Assembly: GCA_963693315.1 (NCBI GenBank)
Contig: OY856186.1
Location: forward strand, 385,748,865-385,812,864
Reading direction: 5' to 3'
Source of the DNA: Diogma glabrata
Lineage: Eukaryota > Arthropoda > Insecta > Diptera > Cylindrotomidae
DNA: 64,000 nt
Position numbers and translations under genes: made by a program
Part shown: positions 34,080 through 46,200 of the stretch, piece by piece
Position numbering within the stretch: position 1 is the stretch's first letter
How the letters are laid out: each line of letters begins with the position of its first letter
The notes under the pieces: generated by a model
The model's input: the letters and a program-made list of their open reading frames with translations, nothing else
The model's database searches: none
What the model was told of the DNA's origin: nothing

Positions 34080-34598
34080 TAATTTAAAAGAATATATTTT
34101 CTTCTATTTAAAATATTTCCAATATCAATGACATAAAATAAATTATGAATTTATACCGAAATGAATATCACAAACACAAATAAAGCTAGTTATGTTTAAA
34201 GTAAAATAATTATTAAATATATTGCAGAATTAACATTTCCACAAAAATTTAATTTGTCTTTTAACACAAATTTTGATGAACTGACATAGATCCGTTCTAT
34301 ACCAGACCCACGGGCTAATTGAGAGAAACAGAAAATTTCTCTTCTTCATTTCATAACAACTTGGAAAGTTGGAAGGAATGGAAACAAATTTTGTATCTCA
34401 TTTTTTCTTTGTCAAATAAATGGGCAATTTCAGAAAAAACAAAATTTGAATTGTTTGTAGGGTAGCAGTTAGGGTGCATACACAATGAAAAAATGTTTAG
34501 TCATGAGACCAAGTTTGTATGAAAATAATTTGAGAAAAAAAAATATTGTTAGAATGATTTTTTCTTAATAAGAAGCTAAAAAATTCTTTATTTGCTCT
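34080..34598. other. Upstream region of the TTD14-like gene
   Basis: AT-rich and probably includes its promoter; no TATA box or initiator could be assigned. Confidence 0.3.
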
Positions 34599-34755
34599 GG
34601 GGTACGTTTCGAAATTATGGTTAACTGCGGTTAACTTTACTCTACCAAATGTCGTTCTATAATTAACCAAAAAGTTTTAATTGAATACGTGACGTCAATA
34701 TTTTAACTATGACATTAGGGACATTATTACCTTATGGTAAACCGTGGTTCAATTG
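34599..34755 (-). repeat. Deleted copy of MITE M4
   Basis: GGGGTACGTTTCGAAATTA followed by GGTTAACTGCGGTTAACTTT and TACCAAATGTCGTTCTA corresponds to the inverted right end of the element at 47,204-47,854. After an internal deletion the copy runs on to TTACCTTATGGTAAACCGTG, but lacks the other terminus. Confidence 0.7.
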
Positions 34756-35015
34756 ACGAAATAATGACAGATGACAATTATTAATTTTCAAAATTTTGCC
34801 TTTCGAAATTTATATTCACTATAACGAAACGTCAAAATTTGGTATAGCTTTTTAGTATAATCAAATTATGACAGTAGGCATAACAAATTTTTCACAAATT
34901 TCGCCTTCACCAAAAATTGTGTTCTGTAAAATATTTATGGATTCGCAAAGACCCAATGAAAAAGTTAAATATTTCTTAACTTTTTCCAAAACCCCCAGTA
35001 TATAGAAGCCATCTA

Positions 35016-35554
35016 CATTTTTTAGCACAATAAAAATCGTGAACTTGTAGCGCCATTTTGAAATTAAAACTCAATATAAAAAAAATTCAAAAAATCGCCA
35101 TAACGCTCATAACGCCATCTGGAAAAATAAAACTCCATATAAAAAAAATTCAAAAATATTTAATCAAAAACACTAATCCAATTTTTTGCATATGGCAATG
35201 TTCATTGTTTATTGCAAATGGCGTGAAAGTGTATGGCTATGATATATCGGGGGTTTTGCTTTTTCTCATGATTAATATAGAGAATGAAGCTAGCTACACT
35301 TTAAAGCATCATGCCACACCAAAACCTCCTTAACCATAGCCCTACTGATGCACGCCATTTGCAATGAACATTGCCATATGCAAAAAATTGTATTAGTGTT
35401 TTTGATTAAATTTTTTTGAATTTTTTTATATGGAGTGTAGTCTTATTTTTCCAAATTGCGTTATGGACGTTATGGCGATTTTTTGATTTTTTTTTATATT
35501 GAGTTTTAATTTCAAAATGGCGCTACAAGTTCATGATTTTTTTGTGCTAAAAAT
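35016..35554. repeat. Foldback MITE, about 220-bp inverted arms
   Basis: The left arm 35,016-35,240 and right arm about 35,335-35,554 are inverted copies sharing GAACTTGTAGCGCCATTTTG, TTTTTTGCATATGGCAATG and TGCAAATGGCGTG. The loop is roughly 95 bp. The open frame across the left arm is part of this structure and not a gene. Confidence 0.88.
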
Positions 35555-35587
35555 GAGTTAGGCAACAAGATTTTTATAGGAACATAC

Positions 35588-36024
35588 ACTAAGTTTACAC
35601 CATGGTAGTATAATAGAATAATAGCAAATAGCTATTAAACTATTACTGTGTAAACGGATAGAATAATACCTTTTTACTTTGACAGATAGTTATTTGATAT
35701 TTTTCTTTTGATCGATAGTATAATAGTATATTCAAAAAAAATGTAACGGTCAAAACGTTAAATGTAAAAGACAATTTCATGCGATTGTAAAAAATGTGCA
35801 ACATCAAAATAACTCAAAATTTAGTTTTAATTTTAAATTAATATTAGTATAAGATTTTATATTCAAATTTGAAATACGGTAGCCGTATTCTATCTGTCAA
35901 TATTATTCTGAGCGTTTATACCACAGATAGAATAATACTATTTTGTGGTATAAACGCCAAATGTATCGATAGTTTAATAGCAAAAAACTAGTATTCTATT
36001 AAACTATCGGTGGTATAAACTTAG
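35588..36024. mobile_element. MITE with ACTAAGTTTAYACCA ends
   Basis: The left end ACTAAGTTTACACCATGGTA and the inverted right end ACTAAGTTTATACCACCGAT match at 15 of 20. The interior is rich in TATAGTATAATAG-like motifs. The terminus is shared with the MITE at 59,419-63,805. Target duplication is unclear. Confidence 0.7.
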
Positions 36025-36870
36025 TAATATTTGAATAACATCTTGTCAAATAAGTATAATTTTGTATGAATTTTGCTTTTTTCAAAGGGCTGTATCTTTA
36101 ACCCCGGCTGATATACAACTCGTTTTGGTTTTATTCGCTTTAGTGAGTGATTCTATAGCAAATAAAAAAATTTTGGCGCCTAAGTAGAAGTAATATCCCC
36201 AAGTTAGCTACCTTTCAAAGCATTGTGCTAGGTAGTATCAAAAATTATTGAAGGGTTTAAAAGCAATACCGGCAATATCCACTTATTTGACGGTGGATAT
36301 TGTCGGTTTTGCTTTTAGACCCCTCATATATGCAAATGCATACACCGAAACGAAAAGTATTTTCCTTGTGCATCAAAAGTTTTTTTATTATGCCAAAGTT
36401 TTTTTATTGTACATGAACCGTTAATCAAATTTCCCAATTTGTTTATAGGGCAAGTAATCTGTCAATATATAATTTATGTACGTTTCAAAATGTGCTAAAA
36501 ATTATTCAATTATTTTACGATTTTATTTATTATACATTAAATTGAATTATAATGTATTTTGATATGAATTAAGTAACCCATATTAAATTTCTTGAAAAAT
36601 ATAAATAAAACAGTTTTTATTTACAGGTTATGTAAATAAAAAAATTATATTTACCAACATCATAGAAAATAATACAACATGAAACATATTTTTAAACAAA
36701 TGTAACTATAATTTATTGATTATTATGCCTACTAAAAATCTATTGGAATGCTAAACAGTTTTATTCGATTTTTAATTTTATTAGTGAAACAAATAATCAA
36801 ATTTATAAAATATAATTTAAATTATATACTACTGAAGAGCCGTGCACCGTCGATTTATGATAAAAGGAAA
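36025..36870. other. Upstream region of KLHDC10
   Basis: AT-rich, no gene. It presumably contains the KLHDC10 promoter; no motif could be assigned. Confidence 0.4.
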
Positions 36871-38170
36871 ATGGAATTATATAAATTTCGACCTTTCACA
36901 TTACAAAAAGTGGACCTTGATTCAAATAGTACACTCCCAACACCTAGAAGTGGGCATCGTATTGTATGTAATGATGGAAATATTTATAGTTTTGGTGGTT
37001 ACAATCCGGATCATGGACGACCTGGTTCGATTGGTTTGTTTCAAGAATTGTGGAAATTCAATATGCATACCGAGAAATGGACTTTAATTGTTAACTCAAC
37101 ATCAAGTATGCCAAAAGAACTTGCCTCAAATGCCGTTATATTAGAAGGTGAAATATTAATGGTACTTTTAAAAAATTTCTAATTCTAAAATGAAAATTAT
37201 TTATGATAAAAAAGTTTGGTAACTCTGTTTTAATTTTTTTTTATTTTAGGTTTTTGGAGGAACTGGATTCCCTTTCGGTGAAAATTGTTCAAATAAATTA
37301 TCTATATGTTATCCTAACCGTGCTCCATTCAAAATGAAAAGAATAAAAACAAGAGGAGACAAACCTGAACCTTTGTACGGACAAACCATGGTTTATCATG
37401 ATGAATCTTTGTATGTCGTTGGTGGAACTACTGGATTTGTTTATTATTGCGACATTCATCGGTATTATTTATATTTTTTAATATATGTATTAACAATACC
37501 GAATAATTATTTTTGTTTCTACAGATTAGATCTAAGAACAATGAGATGGGAATGTGTTTATATGTCGCGGGATGAGGTACCTAGAGGCCGTTATCGCCAT
37601 GGTATAGCATTCGACGGCAGCTTAATTTATATTTTAGGTGGAGGAACAGCAATAGCGTCATATGGATTAAAGGAAATTCCTGCATTCGATCTGACAAAAA
37701 AATCATGGAAATTTATTGAGACATTGCCGGATAGGACAACAACTAGTTTATGGCCAGCCGCAAGGAAATGTCATTCATGTGTACAATACGAAGGAATTGA
37801 TAAAGAAATCTATGTTGTACTAGCTGGAGGGTATCGTGATATAGAACATTATGATGATATTTGGAGATTAAATTTAAAAACTTATCAGTGGACGTTATTA
37901 CGAACAACTGTTTTACCGAAACCGCTATTTTTTCATGATGCAACGGCATCGAATGATGGTTGTATGTATATATTTGGTGGAATTATGTTTAATGATAATA
38001 ATACTAAACGAGTAAATGATCTTTATAAAATATGGATGAAAATACCAACATTGACGGCTATATGTTGGGAAGCCGTTCTTCATTATTATCCACATCTTAG
38101 ACATCTAAGCAATGATAAATTGTTAGAACTAGGTATTCCTTTAAAATTTGTAACCGCATTAAATTCTTGA
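36871..38170 (+). CDS. KLHDC10: Kelch-domain protein 10 (slim orthologue), three exons
   Basis: A six-bladed kelch propeller; vertebrate KLHDC10 is a CUL2 substrate receptor and activates ASK1 stress signalling, and Drosophila slim is its orthologue (family knowledge). Exons: 36,871-37,161, 37,250-37,461 and 37,525-38,170, all GT-AG with consistent phase, giving 382 residues. The second intron is 63 bases, in frame and without a stop, so retention would only insert 21 residues. Kelch signatures include SGHRIVCNDGNIYSFGGYNP, VFGGTGFPFG, LYVVGGTTG, RHGIAF...YILGGG and MYIFGGIM. The tail (LTAICWEAVLHYYP...LLELGIP) matches the family's C-terminal degron-receptor helix region. I chose ATG 36,871 (MELYKFRPFTL), which matches the family start; an upstream ATG at 36,748 would add a hydrophobic, low-complexity stretch. 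Confidence 0.93.
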
Positions 38171-38435
38171 TCATTGTAATTTAATAAAATTTTGTTAGCG
38201 TTTTTATTCTCAAAAATATTTTTTATTTGTATCAAAACAGCTGTTCCATCTGGTTTAAATTTGCTCAAAATATATAGGGCATACAAACTTGAAAAAAAAA
38301 AAATTAAATTTTTGACATCTACCGGTTTTGTCAAAATATATCCATTCAAACAACGCGAAATATTAAACAAATTTTATTCATTTAAATACCGTTTAATTTC
38401 TATCTTTAAAATCGTAAAAACATTAATTATAAGCA

Positions 38436-40120
38436 ATGGCATTATTTTGCGCACGTATGTTTAACATTTTTTATTTATAAAATTCAATTTATTTAGTATA
38501 ACGTATTAAACAGTTTTTATGGTATTTTGAGGTTATAAAGTTCGATTGTATTTTTGTTGTAGTTACTAATGAAGTGCCAGAACATCCTGTCATATCAAAG
38601 GTATCGGGGAATGTATATGAGAAAAGAGTTATTGAGAAATATATATTGGAAAATGGTTGTGACCCTGTAACTGGTAAAGATATGACAAATGATGATTTAA
38701 TTGAAATTAAAAGTAAGTCAATAATTTTTAAAATTTATAGGAATTAATCGTTACCTAATTTTTTATAGCATCGCCAATTGTACGACCAAAACCACCAAGT
38801 GCAACAAGTATTCCGGCAGCATTAAAAACAATGCAGGACGAATGGGATGCTCTTATGCTAACTTGTTTCACACAAAGACAACAACTTCAAACAGCCAAAC
38901 AAGAACTAAGTCACGCTTTATATCAACATGATGCTGCATGCCGTGTTATTGCACGTCTACAAAAAGAAGTAACTGCAGCGCGAGAAGCGTTAGCTACATT
39001 GAAACCACAAGCTGGTATTATAATAACTCCATCAGGAATGCAACAACCATCTATTGGATCTGAAGCTGGAGGAGCTGCAGCACAACCGGTTGAACAGGCT
39101 GGCATGACACCAGAAATAATTCAAAAACTTCAAGACAAAGCAACGGTTTTGACACAAGAACGTAAAAAACGTGGTAGAATAGTACCAGAGGATTTAATGA
39201 GTCAAGAGAAAATAAGAACGTTTATGACCGTTGCATCTCATCCTGGGTTACACTCTGCTAGTATGCCTGGTATTTTAGCTTTAGATATATCCAGTACTGA
39301 TTATAGCAAAATATTGACTGGAGGGAATGATAAATGTGCAACCGTATTCAATAAAGATACAGAGCAGGTTGTTGCTATTCTCAAAGGACATACCAAAAAG
39401 GTTACAACTGTCATATATCATCCAGAAGAAGATACCGTTATCACCGGCTCACCCGATATGTCCATTAGAGTTTGGAATATCCCAACCTCTCAAACTACAC
39501 TTTTGCTTCGTTGTCACGATGGGCCAGTTACCGGTCTCTCGCTGCATCCAACAGGGGATTATATACTTTCAACATCACTCGATAAATATTGGGCCTTCTC
39601 GGACATTCGTAATGGACAACTACTATCAAAAGTTATAGATACCGCTGATAGTGGACTTACAACAGCCCAATTTCATCCAGATGGTTTGATTTTTGGTATT
39701 GGTACAGAAAATTCCCAAGTAAAAATTTGGGATTTGAAAGAACAAAGTAATGTTGCCAATTTTCCCGGACACACTGGTCCAATTAGTTCAATTTCCTTTT
39801 CTGAAAATGGTTATTATTTAGCAACTGCCGCTGCTGAGGATGGTTGTGTTAAACTATGGGATTTACGTAAATTGAAAAACTTTAAAACAATTCAACTTGG
39901 TGATGGTTATGAAATATCGAATTTATGTTTTGATCAAAGTGGTACATACCTAGCAATTGCTGGATCTGATATTAGAATTTATTTATGCAAACAGTGGCAG
40001 GAGTTAAAAACCTTTAATGATCATACAGCAATGGCAACCGGGGTTAGATTTGGGAAACATGCACAATTTTTGGCTTCAACAAGCATGGATCGTACTCTAA
40101 AATTATATGCTATTGAATAA
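38436..40120 (+). CDS. PRPF19: Pre-mRNA-processing factor 19 (Prp19), three exons
   Basis: Ubiquitin ligase scaffold of the Prp19/NineTeen complex, which acts in spliceosome activation and DNA-damage signalling in the nucleus. Exon 1 (38,436-38,454) is only 19 bases and encodes MALFCA plus one base. Exon 2 (38,563-38,712) carries the U-box ([26 protein letters not shown]). Exon 3 (38,769-40,120) has the Prp19 tetramerising coiled coil (MQDEWDALM...[20 protein letters not shown]) and seven WD40 blades (ending [14 protein letters not shown]). Total 506 residues, the usual length. GT-AG junctions and phases agree throughout. It starts 266 bases after KLHDC10 on the same strand. AATAAA at about 40,151 fits its polyadenylation. 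Confidence 0.97.
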
Positions 40121-40297
40121 GTTTTATGTATATTTTCTTTTAAAAATTTATAATAAACCTAATTATTATACTAATAAAAATTATTTTGACTGTTTTGTAT
40201 TGAGGCTTTAAACAAATATGCAAGAAAGTGTTAAAACTGCATTACCGACAAACTTATGTCAAAAAACCCCTTGATAACAAAAGATAACATCGAAACA

Positions 40298-43200
40298 ATG
40301 TTGAAACCAAAAGTGTTAAACCAGATTTTAAGCCAAGCAAATACAGGTGGAGTTGAAAATACATTGTAAGTTTAACAATGGTTTATAGTTTATAAAATAT
40401 AATGTCATTTTATTATATTTAGATTATTAAATCATGAAGGATCGTTGTTAGCATATTCCGGGTATGGTGATCGTGATGCAAGGGTGACATCAGCTATTGC
40501 AAGTAATGTTTGGGCAGCTTATGAAAAGCACGGCAGGAATGCATTTCGGGAGGATAGATTACAGTTTGTGTTATTACAATGTGAAAATGGACATGTTGCT
40601 ATTACGCAGGTATAATAATTTTTTTAGGTTTTTATTGGGACGGTAACGTTTTGGAAATGTAAACTAAAGGAAATGGAAATTTTGGAAATGTAAACCAGTC
40701 CCTGCTATTGGCAGATGAGTTAACGTGAGATATCACACCACTGGCAATAACAGTAAGATATAACTAGCCAAGGTGATATCTTAGGGGTGCTGGGGGATGA
40801 AATGTATTTAGTAAACGATTGCACTCTCAATCTTAGCTACTGAATATTCCTTGATGATGACACATTGTAGCTTGCTCGAAGAAACGAGCTTTCATATAAA
40901 AATATATCTGAGTTTTAATCATTGAGGAAGATAGTAAGTTACATGATCAAGGATTATGCCATTAGCTGGACTATTGGCAAACCCATTTTAGTATTGTTTC
41001 TGCAAATTTTTGAAACAAATTTGCTTTTTATTTCATTTTTATTTTCCCTATCCTATTATGATAGACTGCGTCTTCTATCTCTATTTCGAAGTTACTCTTG
41101 AGGTGGCTGATGTAAACATCGAAATCATTTTCGAATGTGTGGTTCATCACCTACTTTGATTTCTATAGAATAGATGTTTCTATAGTTACTTGTTTCCCAC
41201 AGATATAAAATGCTTTGGTAATGTCCGTTTTTCTGTATAGAAAGTACAGTCACAGTTCACGCACAATCCTTGAACTCAAGAGCAATTCGTATTGTGAATT
41301 CACTGGTAGTCCCTTGAGCTTAGAGCAATTCGGTGACGTCAGGAAAATCAATTAGTAAAATAAACGACTAGTTATAGTTCAAAATTGATTCTGTTTATTT
41401 CATTAAATAATTCTGGTATATATACAAAATTGATCAATTCATCTATATACAAAATTAGTCGATTTCTCCTGAAATTTTATGTATATAAATATTACATTCA
41501 TCAAATATCCCTACCAAAATGTATTCAAAATATATTACATTTAATTTACTTATTTACTAATATTCCATATATTCTACAAATCGCTTGGTCATTAAAATTA
41601 TAATTAAATAAAAATATTAAATGTGTTTCGAAATTTAATACTTGTGTGAGTTTTTAATATTACATATTGTTACGTTTTTCTCAACCTTCCTTCAAATTGA
41701 CCTAACTCACAATTCGATAAACGTAATTCCCAATCTCTTCCTGAGTTCGATCACTGAGATTAGTTAGCACAAACACCAGGTTTTATTAAGTATTCAACAC
41801 CTTAATTGTTCCACAACAACAGGAAAACAATACAACAAACAATATTCCTGACTAGAATATTCTTTCAACAGCTTCAGAACTCCAACGGTTTATTGTAGAA
41901 ATTTCCAGTTCACAACGTTGAAAATAATACACAAAATATTTCTACTCAATAAAACTTTTAACTTTATTACACTTATAACTTTACACAAAACTAATTTAAA
42001 GATCACTTTTATAATTTTAACTTCACTATCGCAGGCTTAAAATAAAAAATCTACAACCCGCATGGAGGGATCAGTTTTTATTGTTTCGAAAATTTTTTTA
42101 TTTTTGATCTACGGGTGTGATAACCCCGCGTACTCCAGTCCCTGCTATTGGCATACGAGTTAACGTGAGATATCACATACCACTGGCAATAGCGGTGAGA
42201 TATCACTAGCCAAGGTGACATCTTAGGGGTGGTGGCGGATGAACTGTATTCAATCAACAGTAGCACCCTCAATCTTAGCTGTGAAATAATCCTTGATGAC
42301 GGGACGCTATTGTTTCCTTGATGAAACGAGCCTTCATATAACTATGTGTGGGCTTGGATCTTTAAGAAAGACGGTGCGTCACAGGATCTAGGAATATGCA
42401 ACCGGCTGGATTATTGGCAACTACATTTTTGTTTTGTTCCAGCAAATTTTTGAAAAAATTTGCTATTTACTTTTATTTTCTATAATTCTATCATAAAATA
42501 TTGACCTATGTCATATTTTGTCAGTGATAGGATTTTTTGTTTAGTTATCCATTCTTTAACAAAAAATATAAAAAAACAAAATAAAAGAAGGATTTACGTC
42601 CATCAACACCTTTGAACGTATGTTGTTGTGGGACCTTGGTCTTAAAAGGTTTTTATGTGTTATTGTGACACATATTGTAATTCCTACTACACAACACATT
42701 TTATTAAAAAAAAAACACAATTTCTTATATAGTGTTTTGCTTAATTTCTAGAAAATTCTAGGTCACTTTTTAGAAACCTTTAGAAAATAGTAGAATATTC
42801 GATTAATTTACGTTATGCTGATTTGATTCATAAAATCATTTATTTTATATTGACAATGACCCTAATTCTAAGAACAGAACAACAACAACAACATTATTCA
42901 TTTCATTCATTTTTAGATGTGTTTTGTTGATTTTATTTTCCTGGAAGTGACCGTAATTGTCTAGATCTTTCTGTAACCGTCTAGATTTTTCTGTACTCGT
43001 AACATTACCCTCCACTTAAGCCTGTTCCATTTGCACCGTAAATATTTGCGCCGTACAGAAAATTCAACGCACACGTAAATTTCTATTGATCTGTACCCAG
43101 CTGTAGAATTCCTGGACACTTTCTTGAAGACAATAAACGTCCTCAACCACAGTCCGATTTGGTATCAGCAACTAAAGACAATTTCAGTCAAATACGCCCA

Positions 43201-46200
43201 ATACCGCCAACTAAGCACAGCTCGGACGAAAATGTTTTCGTTTTCAAAGAACTCAATACATGTTCACACGTTCGAACGGACGCAGTTCGGCGGTCACTTC
43301 AACCGCCGTATGACGGTCCATCTCATCTCCATACCCTGAGTACGCTCAGAAACTTTATTATAGTTAAATATTTAATGGACTAATCAAATCACTGCATTAA
43401 AATATTTAATAACTATAGTTAAATAATTTCTTAACGATGTTCATTCAATAAAATATTAAATACACAAATACTAATACAATCAGTTAAAATCGTATGTCAG
43501 AATAATTCTTTCATAAAATATTTCAATTGAATAAAATTAACCGAAAAAATTAAAAACTAAGATAGAAATTACTAACCATATTGTTATAGAAAACTTGCAT
43601 TTCATTAAGAATTTGAAAAATATATATGCTGAAATTTCAAAATAAATTGAGCTGTCAATTTGAAATCGTAAACATTTTAAATAATGCTTATGTAATGAAT
43701 GAAATTGTATTTGTTAAATATAAAAACTTTTTTTTCTCCGATAGACAGCAAATATAAATTTTGCAGACTTATTTCAGTCAGCAAAATGGCACTTTTCCTG
43801 CCTAGGCAGCAAAGCAAGTACTTTGCTGCCTAGGCAGCAAAATAATTAGACTTCTTAGAAATAAACAGATATTGCGATTAAAAAAAAAATTTTTTTAATC
43901 GATTTTTTTTTCATTTTTAAAATTTTGCTTTATTTTTAAAGTAATAATTATTAAATTACATATCATTGTAATTATTAATCGGAGAAAAAATTATATGTTC
44001 AACTCGGCAGCAAGGTAGATTGACTGCCTTGGCTGAATTCCTAGCCTCGCTCGCTCGGCTATGAACTATCAGCCGCGGCAGTCAATCTACTACTTTGCTG
44101 CCTAGTTAAACAAATAACTATTTCCCAACGAATTGTAATCACCTATTACTTTCACCTACTGTTTAACGACAAGTTTTTTAGAAAAACCCTTTAATTATTA
44201 TTTTTTTCCCCAAAGAAATTAAAACAAAAACAAACAGGCAAAACATCAATTTTATCGTTAATTTTATTTGTATTTCCTGACTAGTTTCGGACTCTATGAG
44301 TCCATTAACAAAGGATTTACAACTAAAGTATCCAGTGTTTTAATTGTTCTATTTATACTAATTATAGATTATTGAAAGATAAGTATCAGTAATAAAATGG
44401 GGAAGTAACCTAAGATTAAACAATAAAACAAAAAAGCTAAAAACATTCAAAAACACAAAAGAAAAGGGAAGTAACTTAACTCTAAAGTAATGACAAAAAT
44501 CATAAATTGAGAAAAAAATTAAAAAAAAAATTATTCTTGAAATGTTTATGACTTCATTAATAGTTTCCTGGTTTTTCTGAAATTTGAAATAGTGGTGAAA
44601 TGATTGGTGCGTCCTGTAAATTCATTTTATTTGTTGTTTTTGTGATGTGATAAGACTCATATGCATCTAGTTTCCATTTCTGATAAACATTTTTAATAAT
44701 TTTTGAGTTAGTTGGTTTTCATTCATATGATGGGCCACGCTAGATGTATTCCCGTTGGCTTTCTTATGTTCAATTAATCTTGTGCCGAATTCTCTGAACG
44801 TTTGTCCGATATAGATTTTGTCACAGTTTTGGCATTTGATTTGGTAAATACCTGAACGGGAGTTGCTGCATTCTTTATCCTTATAATTGTTTTAAATGTT
44901 TTTTAATTTGTGTACTTGGTCTCGTGACAAGCTCAATCTGATGCTTTTTAAAATTTTTTTGTAGTTTGTTTGTGATTGCTGGGTAAAATGGTAGGCTAAT
45001 TCTTGATTTTACACTTTCCTTTAGTCTGCTTAGTTTTGATAGCTTAGAGGTTTCATGTCTTCTTTTGTGTTGTTTCATTATTTGATCAGCAAGTTTTTTT
45101 GAAATCCATTGGCTATTGCTGCATTATGTATATATTCTACCTCTTCATCAAACTCAGGTTTTTCCATTGGAACATTGTACAATCTGTTGGCCATCGAATG
45201 AAAAGCAGCTTTTTTGTGGCTTATATGATGAAAGGAGTTGTTTGTGATATACCGGTTTATGTTTGTAGGTTTTCTGTATATTCCAAACTTTAAACTATTG
45301 TTGTCTTTTCTTATAATTTTTAGATCCAAAAAATTTAAAATGTTGTTTTGTTCTGTTTCATATGTAAATTCAATTGAGGGATGGTAGTTGTTAATGAATT
45401 GAAATATTGTTGGCAAATCATCTCTTTTGACTATAGAAAAATCATCGTCCACGTATCTAAGCCACATCTTAGGAAATAACATATAGTTTTCTTTCATTTC
45501 TATTTCCATTCTGCTCATGTATATGTGTATTTAATTTTTAACTCTACTCGAGAGCAGATTTAATTTTTAAATAAATGTGGGCGGGGACTAGTGTGTTTCT
45601 GAACGCAAACAGGGATACGTTCTGAAACTTTACTATAGCTAAATATTTAATGCACCAATCAAATCACCGCATTAAAATATTTAATAACTTTAGTTAAATA
45701 ATTTCTGAACGACGATATTAATGTGGAGTTCTTTCAGACCAAAAAATGTGATGTACATAAAAAAAAATTGATGTAAATCAATTGGTCGTGTTCTTTCAGA
45801 CCAAATTTTTGATGTTTTTTCTGATGTACATCAATTTTATGAAATTGAGATTTTTTGATAAATTCTTCTTCCAGCAAAAACTAATACAAACACACACGTA
45901 TAAAAACAATAACAAACGTGACGCCATTTTTTGAATTTACTATTTGTAGATAGTTTTTTGTGATTATTAGGTGAATTTTATAAAATTAAACATAAATTCT
46001 GCGTAAAGTGAATAAATATTTTATGTTTACACAATTATTTTAATGTAAATTTAAATCGAAAATGTTTTGTTTTGTTACCAATACAACAATAATGAAAATC
46101 ATGTGGTTTGTCCGTTCTTTCAGACAAGTTAAAAATTGATGTACATCAAAAACCTGAAAGAACTCCACATAAGTAAAATATTAAATACACAAATACTAAT

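Larger units (their letters stand above)
43694..45520 (-). mobile_element. Penelope-like element, 5'-truncated, RT plus GIY-YIG endonuclease
   Basis: On minus from 45,518: [13 protein letters not shown] (RT catalytic motif), FLDLKI and [20 protein letters not shown], then a linker frame ending at 44,881. In another frame, at about 44,880-44,700, lies a GIY-YIG nuclease: [34 protein letters not shown]. The RT is missing its N-terminal half and the nuclease is separated by a stop, so it is dead. The element sits in MITE M1. ATGTA appears at both edges (about 43,691 and 45,516), a possible 5-bp target duplication. The 3' part (43,694-44,560) is non-coding and structured. Confidence 0.87.

Noticed and set aside
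36748..36870. Upstream start for KLHDC10 giving an N-terminal hydrophobic helix
   Set aside because: The added stretch is AT-driven Ile/Leu/Lys; the family start matches MELYKF at 36,871.
42136..42715. Repeat R as a solo LTR (TGTGAYAACCCC...AACACA)
   Set aside because: Conserved sequence continues outside both proposed ends in other copies, and no target duplication was found.
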